Below, piece by piece: positions 1-13,095 of a DNA stretch of 64,000 bases (position 1 is the stretch's first letter; every line of letters starts with the position of its first letter). This DNA comes from Acanthochlamys bracteata (lineage: Eukaryota; Streptophyta; Magnoliopsida; Pandanales; Velloziaceae). Below the pieces are notes generated by a model, which worked only from the letters and a program-made list of their open reading frames with translations, did not search any database and was not told where the DNA came from. The DNA lies in NCBI GenBank assembly GCA_019914995.1, contig CM034139.1, positions 67,001-131,000 on the forward strand, written 5' to 3'. The position numbers and the translations under genes are program-made.

Positions 1-355
1 AATCTGATCCGACTCGAGCACAACATGGGTCAGGTTGGTTCTCGTTCCTGAAATACGTCTGACTACACTTTGGTCGTCCAAGTCCACACAAAATCCCGAC
101 CCAACTCGGTCCATTGACACCCCTCGTTGTTTCAAGTTGTTAATGGGCCCTAAAGACCTAGCTCATTAAGATGGGCTCAGTGAACTGTTCTCAAGGACTA
201 TGTTCTTCCAGGAGAAAAAGAAGTGGCTAGTTTGTGGCCGTTGAGCTCCACCGATCGAATCCAGTTGTTCTTCTTCTTCTTCTTCGAATTCTTGCGATGC
301 AAGTAAAAGAATAACAACATTATTCAATCAAATATTGTTTGTTCGTTTGTGATCG

Positions 356-3300
356 ATGTTGTCGCCTAGGCCGGCGGCTGCCGGCGATGCCCGTGGCTCC
401 CGCTCCACTCCAATCAGGTCTCCTTTTTTTTTTTCCAAATCGATTAATATCTACTTCGTTCTTTCATTTGATTTTAATGTCTTTCTGTTCGTTCATTTGA
501 TTATAATGTCTTCCGATGTTGAAATCCGTGTAGTTGTTATAAGAACGCTTGTTTTTTTTCTTTGTCTCTCGATCTGATTCTCAGTGACTCACGTAATTTT
601 TACCGTTCTGAGAACAAGGCCACATCAACATCCTCTCTAAAAATTCATTAATCAGTAAATCAAAATATCCAATGCTTTCGTTTGAAATGAAGCACAAAAA
701 AGGCTTGGGAGGTGTTTGGAATTGAATGCCAGCGAATATAAGTTTGTGCTGAGATAGGAGATATGCGTTGACAATATCTTGTCACATGATGGTTACAAAT
801 GTAGGTTTTTTTTTTCTCTATATCTTGAAGCATTCACCAATACAACTTTAAGTAATGCATTCTTTGGGCTTCATCATATTTCCTGTCTTGTAAGACTCTT
901 GTATAATTCTGTCTGAATTAATTTGGATCTCGAGGAAAATCTGCAAATGCAAATGGTTTATTTCATATGTTGTGAGCATCTAAAAGTTTTACATATGATG
1001 ATTACTTCAAAAGTTGGAATAAGTAAAAGCGGGTGAGTAGTGCTACTTTGTAGGATATGGAACTTCATAAGTTTTATTTGCACTTCTTTACAGTCATAGT
1101 TTCTTTTTGTCGAGAGTAGATAATGCTTTAGACTAATGTGGTTGTGCTGAAACATGTACGACTATTTCATTGTAGAAAATTATCTACACAAGTCTCTATA
1201 TGTTTGTACTATTGTACTAGCTTATGAGGCTGTTGTGAGAAAAAATGTACTCCTCCTTTACAATTATTTATTCATTTCTATCACGTTTCTTTATGATTTT
1301 TTTTCCCACATTTGTGCAGGCAAACCCCATTGCAAATAATACATGTCATTGGAAACTTCATGAGAGTATGGTCTGTGTACTCCCTATATCACTATCTGTC
1401 TCAGCAGGCAGATTCTGTTGTTGTCTTTCTCTTCAGTTGTTTAGTTCCAGCTTCCACTATTTTTCTAGTTTTACAGAAACCGTGGAAAGGGAGGCCTCTA
1501 CCAAACTCACAGGTTATCTAGGATGTTCTTATTTTTGTTATAGATGCAAAAATATGCATACAGTTGTCCTTTTAATGCCATGTCTTATAAGGTCTATTTC
1601 AGGTTGTGCCTACAATAGTAAATGGAGGAATCATGGCATTATATTTTGTTCTATGGGGAAAAGGTCTTTTGGCTTGTGGTCCACTTATGTAAGTGTTTTA
1701 TGTTAAGGATATATGTTGTTTCCTTACTGCAGATCATACAGTAATAATATATGCCTTGATGTTGGCATGACTATCCTAGACTGCACCTTTTGTGATACAG
1801 CAAACTAACTGTTTAAGTCCTAATTGATTTCTTTCCTTCAATTATGCTTTATGGTGAAAAGTTCCATTGACATGATTAATGCTAGTGATTCATTCTGGTT
1901 ACCTTCAAAGTGAAAGTGCAGAAGATGCATATCATGCATTAATTGATACATGGATTAACTGCAGATAAATCTCTTAAATGTTTGCTTTTTGTATGAAAGC
2001 AAACTTGAACATTGTGCTATATGGTACTTCACCAAGGCCCTTTAAGTTGAAACTCTGCAAACTAGGAAAAGGTTATTCATTTACTATAAATTAGTTGTGT
2101 CACCTTGCACAATTTTGCAAATCTGTTCTTGGTAGTTAAGGCTTTTCTGGTTGACTAGCGCTAGTTTGCATCTAGTTGTATCTAAGTTAACTGTAGTATT
2201 TGTTTGTATATCCAGACATGATTTACTTTTGTTTTTTTAATATTAGGAATATGTCAAGGTTTAACATCATGTTGCCTATGATAGATTATTTATATGAAAA
2301 TTTTGTTCAAAGGTTCTCTGTTAAACTCAATTTCCTTTTGGATATTCAGTGCTTTGCTGGCAGAATATGCAGGTGCCATTCTCGGGGTACTGTCTGCAGT
2401 CCTATATGGACGTAAAGTGCACATCTGGAAAAAGGTGCATAAGAAACTTCTAGTTTGACTTTGCCAAAAAATCATCCAATTCAATGTCTTGAATATCTGC
2501 ATTGCGGAATTCAACCCAGTTTGTGAACGTTTCTTTTTGTGTATTCCTCTGTCACTCAAATGGTCTGTAAGGTTGACTCGAAGTATGAGGTACCTGTCTT
2601 GAGTATTTGTGTACATTAACTACGTGCAACAGTGCTGTCAAGCACACACCTGTACATTTCATGTTGACATTTCTGTGTACACAAAGCTTGCCTTTTTCCA
2701 AGCACCTACAAGTACTTTCTTAGTGATGCTTATTCAGTTGTAATTATTGAAAAATTAAGGAATTAGTTGCTATAACTCCTGACAAAGATGTTTTCATGTG
2801 ACTTCTCTGCTTTTAGGTGGGGGGACTTGTTGCTATGTTGATGTCATATTATCTTTTATCGAAAGGATGGGCTACCAGAACATATTCACCATTTCGTATC
2901 CAATCTATGATTGAGCTGATAAGGGTTTATTTCTGCTGATTGTGATAATTGCTTTCTTAGAATTAGTAACTGGGTTTTCCCTAATGTATTTGCTTGTGCT
3001 GCTTAATACCAAATATGTTGAGACTTAATCTGACAATACATGTAGATAGCCACTCAACAGAACCTTTGGACTCTGAAAGACAACCTTTGGGATTAATGGA
3101 CATGGTGATACCCATATCTGCTGGAGTTTTATCTGCTCTGAGGAGGGTGATTGCACGGCGCGTGTCTCTCAAGGTGACAATCCCGTCTTTTAAGTTACTT
3201 TTGGAATATCTTTGCCATTCATTTCCATCTTATAAATGACTTCATCATAGTAGCCAGTTGCTAATAATCAATTATAGTAACAGAATCAGCTCAAACGGCG

Positions 3301-5865
3301 ACTTCATGCAATGACCATTGCTTCAGCCACATGCTTTCTCTTTCCTCTAGCAATGTGGGACAAGATCTTAGTAAGTGATGTTTATAATATTATTTGTGAC
3401 ATAATATTTCAGGTCCTATTTGAAACCTTAGATAAGAAGGTATGTCTTGATGATCATGACCTAAATTTATGGATGCTAACTTTTGTTCCTGCATCATATA
3501 GGGATCTGCTTCTGACAACAATGTAAATGTTCAATTTCCAACTTGGGCTTACCTAAGCACAGTTCTCTTTGGTTTAGTCTTCATATTTTACGTTGACAAT
3601 ATTGCTGAAGAAAGGTACTCTGATTGTATCTACCGTTATATCCTGAATTTTGATCTTATAGCTCTTTGTGTGGCTCGATGTTCACTTCTTGGTCAGTGTT
3701 CTTAGGTAATGGCTCGGTCATCAGATTGAAAGTTTACATGTTCTATTGTCAGTATTTTGACCATGAGTTGACCTGTGATAGGCCCAGTTAATGTTTGAAA
3801 AGAATGGTCTTGTTGTGGTTGTACTGTGTTCAAAGCTTGGTAGGCGATCGTCAGACTTGCAGTGTGATACGAATATATGTAGGTTTATTGTATTGACTAA
3901 ACCTTACTCAGTCTGCTAAGATGGAACTGTGGTTGGTCATATGAACAAGGTTTTTCTAAGCATTGTTTCAGATGTTCCTTTTCGGTAGTTATTTCAATTA
4001 AATGTTCCTTTTTTTCAAACTAACTGTTCCGAAAAATTCCTATTCAGTGCTCAAAGTTTATTTTCTCATTAAAGAAAGATGGCATGACCAAAATAATCCA
4101 TTAATAATAAAAACTCTTTACCTCAGATAAATGTCAATGTATTATATTTCATGTGCATAGTGGTATTTGTTTACGTGTAATAAGCGCTCTTTCCATATAC
4201 ATTAATGTCTAGAAAGTCACATGCATGGATATCACTGGTGCTCACTTAATCCAACATGCTGCGATTCTCACTTAATCCAACATGCTGTGATTAGATTGTA
4301 TGTCTCAATTAGGGCAGTCCTCTGTTGGCTTACTAGCTAAGTTGCTAAAGGCAATATACGTTGCTTGATCAGTTTCAATCAACATTATATGACTACATAA
4401 GTACTGTTAAATTCATTTGTATGTCGTGTGTTATACAGAATATGGAAATTTCTGTGTGGTTATAAAATTAAGTGGTTCGTTTGATATGCTTCTGTTAATT
4501 TTAAATTCCCTGTAGGTTGCACCTCGTTGTTTCTTCCCCAAGGCATTTGGCCATTGCTGGAGGATGCATAATTTTGATGGAGATTTTATACAAGATGGAT
4601 TTCTCTCTGATTGGATTTCTTATTTGTAGCGGAACTTTGAGTTTGGGTAGGTACACAGTTTTGGAAATGATTTACAGAACTATATTTTCCCCATATTTGG
4701 TTTTCCCTTTTTATGAATATGGAAATTGAATACATGCAACTTCCTATTCTTCTGGGAAATTATTTTGCTTTTCACCTCTAGTTCAAAAGCTTCTTGTTAA
4801 GAACTCATAAAAGATGGAACAGATTATGAGTACTCTGTCACACATCAGTCACAACTATAGTTTCTCTATCCCAATGTTCAGCGTTTTGAATCTTCTCGTA
4901 GAGATTAATAAAATTTTGATGTTTAACATATTATGTTAAAAAGTAGGTGAAAGAAGCAAAATTCCATGAAATAAATGATAGATTCTATAAATTTCAGATT
5001 ACATATACAAATTTGGGGAGTTACTAAAGCAGAACTTGAGTTCCAACTGATTAAATTTTTTGAGGATGAAGATTTAGGGCAACTTTGGCAAATTAGATAC
5101 TTTTAGAGACGATGGAAAATTACTTGTATAAGTTATTCAGTGAGATCCTGACAGAAAAGATCAGCGTAGTTAAAGGTCTTGAAGGGCTAGAGGCATAGAT
5201 TGCTGGATGAAAGAATCCTACGATCTATGCCATCTTTTAGCAAGATTGCTATTCCAAACCATTATTTGGAAGGTGTTAGATTCAATGTAAATTCAAGCTA
5301 TACCATCGGGTATAAAGGAAAACAATTGCATTTGGGTCTGGTGGGATGACGTAGTATTTCTGTAAGAGAATGTGGATGTGTCCTTCATGTAATTGTGTAT
5401 ATATGTACGATAATCCAACAGTAGAGTGGTATTTGTCCTTAAATGAATTAACTATCTAAATAATCTGTGGGCTTTAGTTGGATCCTTGAATCCCAGACAT
5501 GTCTCTTTGTGTAGAAGAACAATAATTTAGTTACACTTCCTACTGCACTATCTACATCTATATACTAGTAGATTCTATTGGTAAGCTAAATGCAGCCAGT
5601 ATCTTTGGGAGAAGGTTAGCTCCTAAGTCTATTGCTCTCACACAGTTTTGACTGTAGTATTTCTCCTTTTATCAAAAATCTGTATGTCTTCTTTGATGAT
5701 TTTGTTTTTTCTAGCATTTCAAGCCTTTGATTACAAGGTTATCTTTGTCTAGGTATATATGAGGCGACTTCTTTGGACCGGAGCAAGAAAGGTTCCATAG
5801 GCCCAAAAGAAATGGCTGATGAATCATTTCAAGAGAGCATGCACATGTCTACACTCCCTAGCTGA
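356..5865 (+). CDS. MTP12/ZnT5-like multi-pass membrane protein without cation-efflux domain
   Basis: Ten exons join in one frame: 356-417, 1320-1512, 1603-1688, 2350-2434, 2817-2895, 3046-3173, 3284-3370, 3502-3614, 4516-4646 and 5753-5865, giving 358 residues. All junctions are GT-AG and phases match. The product is hydrophobic with many membrane segments. Motifs such as KPWKGRPLPNSQ, VNGGIMALYF, RRVIARRVSLK and SSPRHLAIAGG match, from memory, the N-terminal membrane half of plant MTP12, the ZnT5-type Golgi zinc transporter that pairs with MTP5. The model ends at ATSLDRSKKG followed by a short tail and TGA; the cation-diffusion-facilitator domain that would carry the zinc sites is not found downstream. 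It may be a natural short paralogue, a truncated copy, or a different family sharing this fold. Gene structure is secure; the family name is moderate. The ATG at 356 is the first in frame and follows a stop-rich leader. Confidence 0.7.
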
Positions 5866-8800
5866 TGTATGTATTTTCCCCCTTTTTTGTTAAGTGCAGC
5901 TTCCATAGGCATAAGAACTTACACATTTATGCATGCACATATATAGTACTCATTGCACAGCAAAGCATTCTGTAAATAGATATAATTGTTAAGGCGCTTT
6001 TGAGATGTTTCCGATATGGTGTGGTTATGTATTTGTTCGTTGATATACGGAGCTATCAAGTTGTCGGTAAACTCTTGTGGTTATGGCTTATTTTTGTGTA
6101 AGTCGCTTGTTTCAAGACTCTCGACCAATGGCCTGTTATTAGTTCGTTAAACCTAAAAATTCTGTGGACAAAGTTAAATTACTAAGGCATGAGCCAGTAA
6201 CACCACCTAGCCTTCAAACTAAGAACCGTAGCAATACTTTTGAATGCCCTCATGTTGACTTGCAACCACTGGTAGCCAGGTGATCTCTTTTCACCGATTT
6301 ATATAACAACTAGTTCTGTGTGGCTGCTTCTAATGTTGCACCATTCTTATGGTTTCTTTAATGGCTGTGCTTTTGTTCGACTAAATTGAGCATCTCAATC
6401 CATGAAATGCCAGTTATAGCTTCTTATATAAGGGTGTTTTTATCTTATGCGATGGATGACATGAACTTTTACAATGCAGATTTTACTATTACTTGAAGTT
6501 CAGGTGACCATTCTACTGCAATGTTTCTCCTTCAGTTTAGATTATAGTATGGTAATTTGGTTACGTTGGAGCTTTGTCACTTGAAGGTTTTGCTACTCAA
6601 AGGTTAGGCAGTAAACAATGAAGTGCAACAACCAATGCTCGAAACTTTGCATTGAGATCATGAGAAGCTTTGCTTTGAAATTAGCTTCTATCTTCTGTAT
6701 TATGCATTGATTAGTCTCATTAGGCAAATTTTCGAAGATGGGTATGTAAATAAGACTAACTGGCACGTTCCAAATTATTATTCTTGGATTCTATGTATCA
6801 AGTTGGTGACTTCAACTGGTCTACTTTCAATCAAGAGTCCCCAGTTTATATGTTTATTACTTTAGTAAAATTGTAAGGCTCGTTTTTTAATATCAATAAA
6901 TTTGTACTTGCGTACTATCTATACGGTAAGTTCTTAAATTAGTAACAAAACCAGGAAGAATTTGACAATCTAAGAAGGCCTTAAGTTGGCAATCCAATAC
7001 ACTACTACTTTTATTCAAAATTCAAGATAATGATTCCATGCTATCTATCTATCCATCTATAAAAATGTAGAGGAAATTAAGCTAGTAGCCTGGTGAATAG
7101 ATGAATCAATGTATGTTTCTTGAAGGGCAACCATGAAGTTTAATGTATTATTCTCAGCGTTAAAACTTTTAATGAGACAAAGTAGTTCATGAAAATTGAC
7201 CGATGATTTGTGGAATATTTATCGTTTCTCGATCGATCTACCGACCGATCCCGCATAATGTAAGGAAAAAGAATGATGCTATTATTCTCTACCAAATAAA
7301 AGCTCACGCAAAGAATTTCTTATCGAACTCGAATTTATTTTAAGTCTCTGTCCGAAACCGTTGATACCCATACATGTATATATATATGCCATGCATTATG
7401 CATGGTCACAAAACTCTACAAATACGTGGGCATATAAGAACATATACATATATGCATGATGAACTTTTTCCTACATATATACAAGTTGCATTATTAATTG
7501 CCAAGAATATAAATTAAAAGATCAATCAATTTTAATCTATAAATTTTGACCGACTAGCTAGCCACAGATCAGGTATTGCCGATATCTTGAGGGCTGATGC
7601 TACGTGATCGTATTAATCGCGAAACTATCATGATAAACTAAACAACTAAAGATAAAATTAATTAATTCAATTTTTTTTTCATAAACTTTAATGAATACAA
7701 ATATTTTTATTTATAGCTAATATTCATAACTAAAGTTCTAGCTTTATTATAATTCTACTAAAATTAGAATTTTAATTTAATCTGAAAAATAAAGAAAGCA
7801 TTTGAGAGTATTTTTGAAATATAATTTTTTTAAAATAAAAAATATTTTTATATTTTTTTAAAAATAAATTTTATTTTTTTATCTAAATAATAATAATAAT
7901 AAATAATAAAAATATGTAAAAAATTTTATATTTTTAAAATTTCTTAAATAAATTCTTTAAATATATATAAAAAATTAATTTTTTGAAAAGTTTAGCCAAA
8001 CGCATTTACTGCACAAAATTCGATCAGAGAGAGAATGTGAAAAGGGTGCAGATAGAAAAATATAAGATTCGATCGACATGGAGTTGCATATTTATATAGT
8101 GCAATTAAAGATGCGTAGGAGTTAAAAAAGGATTAATTCACCCGGCCTATATATGGAGGACCTTTAGAAAAGTTTTTTGCGCTACTACTCTACTCAAGAA
8201 GAAAAAGCTTACATCCAAAAAAAAATTCTCTTCAATCAACCTGCAGCTTGATCAGCTCGTTAACTGAACTGAAAAGGCACTACACTAGTTCAGTGGGGGG
8301 GTTTTTTTTTATTGATTGGGTGCGTGATGGTTAGGGAGAAAAAGCTAATATTTGTACTTATTAATTAGCCAGCCTGAAATGAAAATCCAAAAATTGCTAT
8401 GCAATGAAAATGCAGCACCTGAAAAGAACAAAAAGAAGAGAAAAGCAATCCCTCCGCCGTAGAAAAAGAAGAATGTAATTGGAATGGAATCTCGACAAAC
8501 TAATAAGTGGGGGAAGAAAAGAAAAGCACTCAAAAAGCTTGTTATCTTTTTTGGGTTAGAAAGTAATTACCAGCAGGAGAAGACTCTTTCATTATCACTG
8601 TTATTAATTAGTTAGTTAGTTAGTTAGTGTTAATTAGGTAATGACTTGAAATTTTTCAAATTCTTTTCAGCAGCATTGTCTGTCTGTCTTGCGTTGATAA
8701 ATTAAATAACCCATTGCATTTCCATCAAACAACTCTTCCCTTCTCGCCGTCTGTGCTGTTCGTCCTCGAACTACTCATTACATCCACATTCATTTCATTC

Positions 8801-9530
8801 TCTCGTTGGTTTCATTAAACTAAATTTATGTAGTTTACCCAGGTCAGGAGTGCGTGAATGAACCAATTACTTGATGAACTAAACTACTTTAGAATATGAC
8901 ATATTGTACTTATTTATTAATTAGGGTTTTTTTTTTTTTTTTTTTTTTAATAGGTAGGAACAAACACTCTGACTGCATGCTCATCTGTTCAATGCGTGTG
9001 GTCGGTGCCCTTCTTCCCTACAGGTCCAGGTTTTTTATTATTTCATTCATGTGAATGACTAATAAACCAAGCAAACCAATTATCAATCGTTCCCTGAAAT
9101 TCATTTCCATTTTCATCTCTAATAACAGTAAGTCTCCTTCTTTTTCACCAATTTAGCCCTTCTTTTCTTTTGTTTTTTCCCTTCTCATACTCTACTCTAT
9201 GCAAAACAACAAATACACAGAATATATATCACGTATATATATAATATCCTCAACTTCTCTCTTTTTAAAATTTCATACAAGATAGAGAAGGAAAACGATT
9301 AAGAAAAATGTAGAAATTTGTATTTTCCTTTGTCGGGAATTCGAATGCAGTTGCAGACTTGCAGAGCTGCTAATTTTTTTTGTTCTTTCCTGCTGTGCTG
9401 CTGTTGCTGCTCCCCTGAAGAGAGCAGTGTACATGTGTATCCTTCTTCTCTCCGCCGCCTCCTCCTCTTCCCTTCCGTTCCAGTCTTTGTTTTCTTCCCT
9501 TCTCTTCTCTTCTCCTTACGTACTCTTTAA
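5866..9530. other. Intergenic region
   Basis: The first few hundred bases are probably 3' untranslated sequence of the preceding membrane-protein gene. The rest is A+T rich with no convincing coding signal on either strand. It includes one MITE-like element (7798-8005) and a T22 run at 8927-8948. Confidence 0.6.
7798..8005. repeat. A+T-rich MITE-like element
   Basis: Almost pure A/T interior of alternating A and T runs, bounded by GCATTTGAGAG on the left and GCCAAACGCAT on the right. Termini and interior resemble the other members of the family listed in this window (for example 29872-30118 and 52098-52350). Confidence 0.5.
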
Positions 9531-10754
9531 CTAACTGAAAGCAGCAGCAGCAGCAGCAATGGCCGGTGACTTCTGCCGGAGACACTGTTGTTGTCTTCGT
9601 TGTTGTTCATTGCCAGCTTCTGTTAAGAACCTATTCACTTCATCGGCGCTGGGTTTTAAAACATTGACCTCCCACGCTCTCTGCTCGACTTCTTTTCCTA
9701 CCCCGGCGAGCTTCCCCTTCACCACTTCCGTAGCGTCTAATCTCTTCAGTGGCCATTTGAACTCCTCCATCAGTCTCCTGATCTTCCCCACTTGCTTCTC
9801 CGCTAACCTGCGCGTGTTCTCCTTTATCTCCTCCACCGCTCTCCGGTAATCTTGTTCTCTTCTTAACTTCTCCGGCTGTTCAAAATACTCCCTGAACTCC
9901 GGTACTCCGATCGCTTTCTCGAGACCGACATGTTTACCGAAGGAGGAGTTAGAGAAGTACCTCTCCAGCTCCTCCACCATGCCGCCGGCGATCATTTCGT
10001 CGACTCTCCTGTCGAGGTAATGTTCAAGAAGCTTCGGTTCCACGTCGACCCAGAGGAAGCAGCAGTCGAACGGATTGATCGGCGAGAGCAGCGACTGTAT
10101 GAACGAGTTGGAACCCCCGGCGAGGACGGGTAGTCTTCGGCGGGAAGAGATGTCTGCAACAGCTGCGGTGGCGAGGGAGGAAAAGCGGGAAGGGGAGAGT
10201 TCGCCGGAAGAAGGATCGACGGCGCCGAGGAGGTGGTGAGGGATATTGCGACGGTCGGAGAAGGGGACCTTGTTTGTGGTGATGTCTAGACCGGAGTAAA
10301 CTTGAATCTTGTCGGAGTTGATTATCTCGCCCGAGAATAACTCGGCGAGGTCGATGGAGAGCTTCGTCTTCCCTGTTCCTGTTGCTCCCATGATAACAAC
10401 CAATCGCTCCTTCGTCTCTTCTTCATCATCTCGTTCTTGTTGTTCTTCGTCGAAAATGCTTCCCCAGATTGTTCTCGCTCTCGCCGTTTTCTCATCATGG
10501 CGGTGACTGTATCGTTTCTGTAACTGCCGTTGTTGATGGCAGAAATACTCTCCGCCCTGCTGCTGCTGCTGATGATGATGCCAGTTGTTGGTGTTGCTCA
10601 TGGCCGTGGAAGCCATGAGAGCGCCGGCCACGGAGCAGATGGGACGGCGAGGGGAAAAAGAAGAAGGAGAAAAAAGTAGACGAGGGGGATTGATGATCAG
10701 GGAAGGGAGAAGAGTACAAGAGTTGCAAGGGGGTTTGAGCGAAACAAGTCTCAT
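9531..10754 (-). CDS. IPT: Adenylate isopentenyltransferase (cytokinin synthesis)
   Basis: Single-exon ORF of 407 residues. The P-loop GATGTGKT is at residues 123-130, followed by NSDKIQVYSGLDITTNK, IPHHLLGAV, the LAGGSNSFI motif near 211-219 and CCFLWVDV near 231-238; these are hallmarks of plant IPTs, which transfer the dimethylallyl group to ATP/ADP in the first committed step of isoprenoid cytokinin synthesis. ITTNKVPFSDRRN is closest to the IPT1-type branch. Residues 1-50 are Ser/Pro/Arg rich without acids and look like a plastid transit peptide. The 407 residues exceed the usual 330-360 because of a His/Gln-rich stretch (about 59-80) and a C-terminal poly-Ala tail encoded by a GCA/GCT repeat. 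The start is the first ATG of the open frame; an internal Met at 47 is possible. Confidence 0.93.
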   Translation of the reverse strand: MRLVSLKPPCNSCTLLPSLIINPPRLLFSPSSFSPRRPICSVAGALMASTAMSNTNNWHHHQQQQQGGEYFCHQQRQLQKRYSHRHDEKTARARTIWGSIFDEEQQERDDEEETKERLVVIMGATGTGKTKLSIDLAELFSGEIINSDKIQVYSGLDITTNKVPFSDRRNIPHHLLGAVDPSSGELSPSRFSSLATAAVADISSRRRLPVLAGGSNSFIQSLLSPINPFDCCFLWVDVEPKLLEHYLDRRVDEMIAGGMVEELERYFSNSSFGKHVGLEKAIGVPEFREYFEQPEKLRREQDYRRAVEEIKENTRRLAEKQVGKIRRLMEEFKWPLKRLDATEVVKGKLAGVGKEVEQRAWEVNVLKPSADEVNRFLTEAGNEQQRRQQQCLRQKSPAIAAAAAAFS

Positions 10755-10949
10755 ATAGGCTTTTAGTCCGAGAAGAGACAGACACCAACCAAAATCAGAT
10801 CAACGCGAAGGTTGTTTCTTTTTGTTTATCTGCAACATCAGCAGCATTAACGGAGGAGCAATCACAAACTGATGATATATCAAGTTGTTGCCGAGCTTGT
10901 TGGTCTGGAAGAATTAAAGAAGATTGAGCAAAACCTTCTCGGCCTCTCT

Positions 10950-10963
10950 CTCTTATATATATA
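10950..10963 (-). promoter_or_regulatory. Probable TATA region of the IPT gene
   Basis: A TATATATATAAG-like block on the minus strand lies about 200 bases upstream of the IPT start codon, a plausible core promoter for the intronless gene. Position only; no other element is assigned. Confidence 0.4.
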
Positions 10964-12656
10964 CATACAAGATCAATCGTATTCAGATCACTGTAGCACT
11001 TTAACAAATTGAAAAGATACTAAAATTTTTTTTTTCTTTCTTAATGAAGTAAAAAAATAAGTTGTATTTATATACTCCTATTACTATAAATTAAGAAAAG
11101 AAATAATACAATCGATTGATAAAGAAAGAAATGAATGAAAATTTTTTTACATTAATACGTTGGATACAACAGAAACATATATGCTATAACAATAAATAAA
11201 TTGAGAGGAGAGGAAGCACCCAGAAACTACATGAACATTATTAAAATATTATCAGATTAAATAGAATAAGGGAAGGGGGGTTACGTTAATTGTTATGTTG
11301 CGATGATGAATGCCTGCCGCATGCTGTGTTGTTGCATTAATTAACAACTGATAGATGATCAACTAACTATAGCCTATAGGTAAATTATTTAAATAAAGTA
11401 GTCTTCTGATATGTTTTGTTTATTTGTTTCCCCGACCCTCTTGGACTCATGCCCCGACCACGACAGTTGTCTGTAGGATGCATTTCTTTATAAGCACGGG
11501 TGCAAGATGTTGTTTCCTTGCTCTTAACATTACTGAAAATATTTCAAACATCCATCCATATATACGTAGACAATTACAGCATATATATTTTGTGGTTATT
11601 TATCAAATAATCCTCGATTGTTAATAGATAAATTAGATATTTAAGTAATTAAATAAACAAACAGAAGCGCAAGCATGACGCAAAGCCTAATTAATATAAT
11701 TTTAATGTATAGCTAGATAGCTATACAGATAATTAAAATTAAATTTATGATTTGACTAGTAGTACTCTCAACTATCGATAGCGCTCGACGCAACATCAAC
11801 AACGACGACGACGACGACAATAACATTAATTGATGTGAAATAAGTTAAATTATTAAAAATAGTAGCTCCATGATAGGTCGATTGATGATGGTTAATAATT
11901 ATAATACATATAATTTAATTCGACTCTTGTCTGCGTGCACTAGCTAGCTAGCTAGTACTTTAAATCATACATATAGCTTATGATGACTTCACGGTCAAAA
12001 GCTTCGTCCCAGCTGTTCATTCGTTCCTTAACTCGTTAACATATATATGAAGCATCTTTTATGTACATATATTTATTTATTTAATGTCACTACTTATCAC
12101 TAGATATATAGCTATGGATCGACGAACTTAATTTGTTTTCCTCCAGATATATACAATTCCGTATTAGGTTTTTTTTTTAAAAATTTATATATAATGCATG
12201 AACATGCTGTTAGTTTACACTGAAAATAAATATATATAAATTAGGTGTGTACATCAACTCATATATATATATATAATTTTGATTGAGAACCAAATTACAG
12301 AAGAATCTCTCTCTCACGAAGAGACTAGGAGACGAGAACTGGTGATCATCCATATATAGAAACCAATTAATTAATTATATATATGTCAATATGAACATTA
12401 ATTAAATGATTTCTTTTGATTGAAAGTTTTCTTATAAATTATTGAGAATATATGTATATATATATATATGTATTATTTATACATACAATTACCATCGATG
12501 AGAAGAAGACGACGTTCCACTTACGTTATACTAACTATATCTAATGCAACTTGAAATCTTAATTACTATATCAAAACTTTAATGTTCTTCACTACCGGAT
12601 TGATTCTTGATTTGGTGATGGTCATAAGTTCTTTAGCCACAAGTTTTTTGTTTTAC

Positions 12657-12712
12657 TATTATTATTATTATTATTATTTTGAGAAGATGATAATATATAT
12701 ATATATATATAT
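12657..12712. repeat. Compound microsatellite (ATT)n / (AT)n
   Basis: About seven ATT units, a short spacer and about ten AT units. Confidence 0.8.
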
Positions 12713-13052
12713 AAGTGGTAGCTAGTGGTGCAGTTCTCTACCAATAGGATAAAGCATAATTAAATAACAAAAAGTTGAGGTCCTCTAATCTACTGATCCT
12801 TCATGGCCGTCCATAGTTGCAGGCAGCTTAAATATTGATGACATCAAAGGTACACAGAGAGATGATCATATGCTCCAAAGCTGATTATTATCATCTATCT
12901 TAAGTGGCAAACTGCGCGCATGCAGTACGTACGTACGTCTCCTTGCATATTTATATTATTAGCTTAATAATTAACTCATCCCTTAATTTACTAATCAAAA
13001 TTAGTCAATTAAAAACTCTCTATAGCTAGCTAGACCTTTGATTACATATAAT

Positions 13053-13055
<3 letters not shown>

Positions 13056-13088
<33 letters not shown>
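13056..13088. repeat. (AT)n microsatellite
   Basis: About 16 uninterrupted AT dinucleotides; likely polymorphic in length. Confidence 0.85.

Positions 13089-13095
<7 letters not shown>

Noticed and set aside
9559-10506. Several plus-strand open frames of 65-96 codons opposite the IPT gene
   Set aside because: They are antisense shadows of the isopentenyltransferase frame, with no family resemblance of their own.
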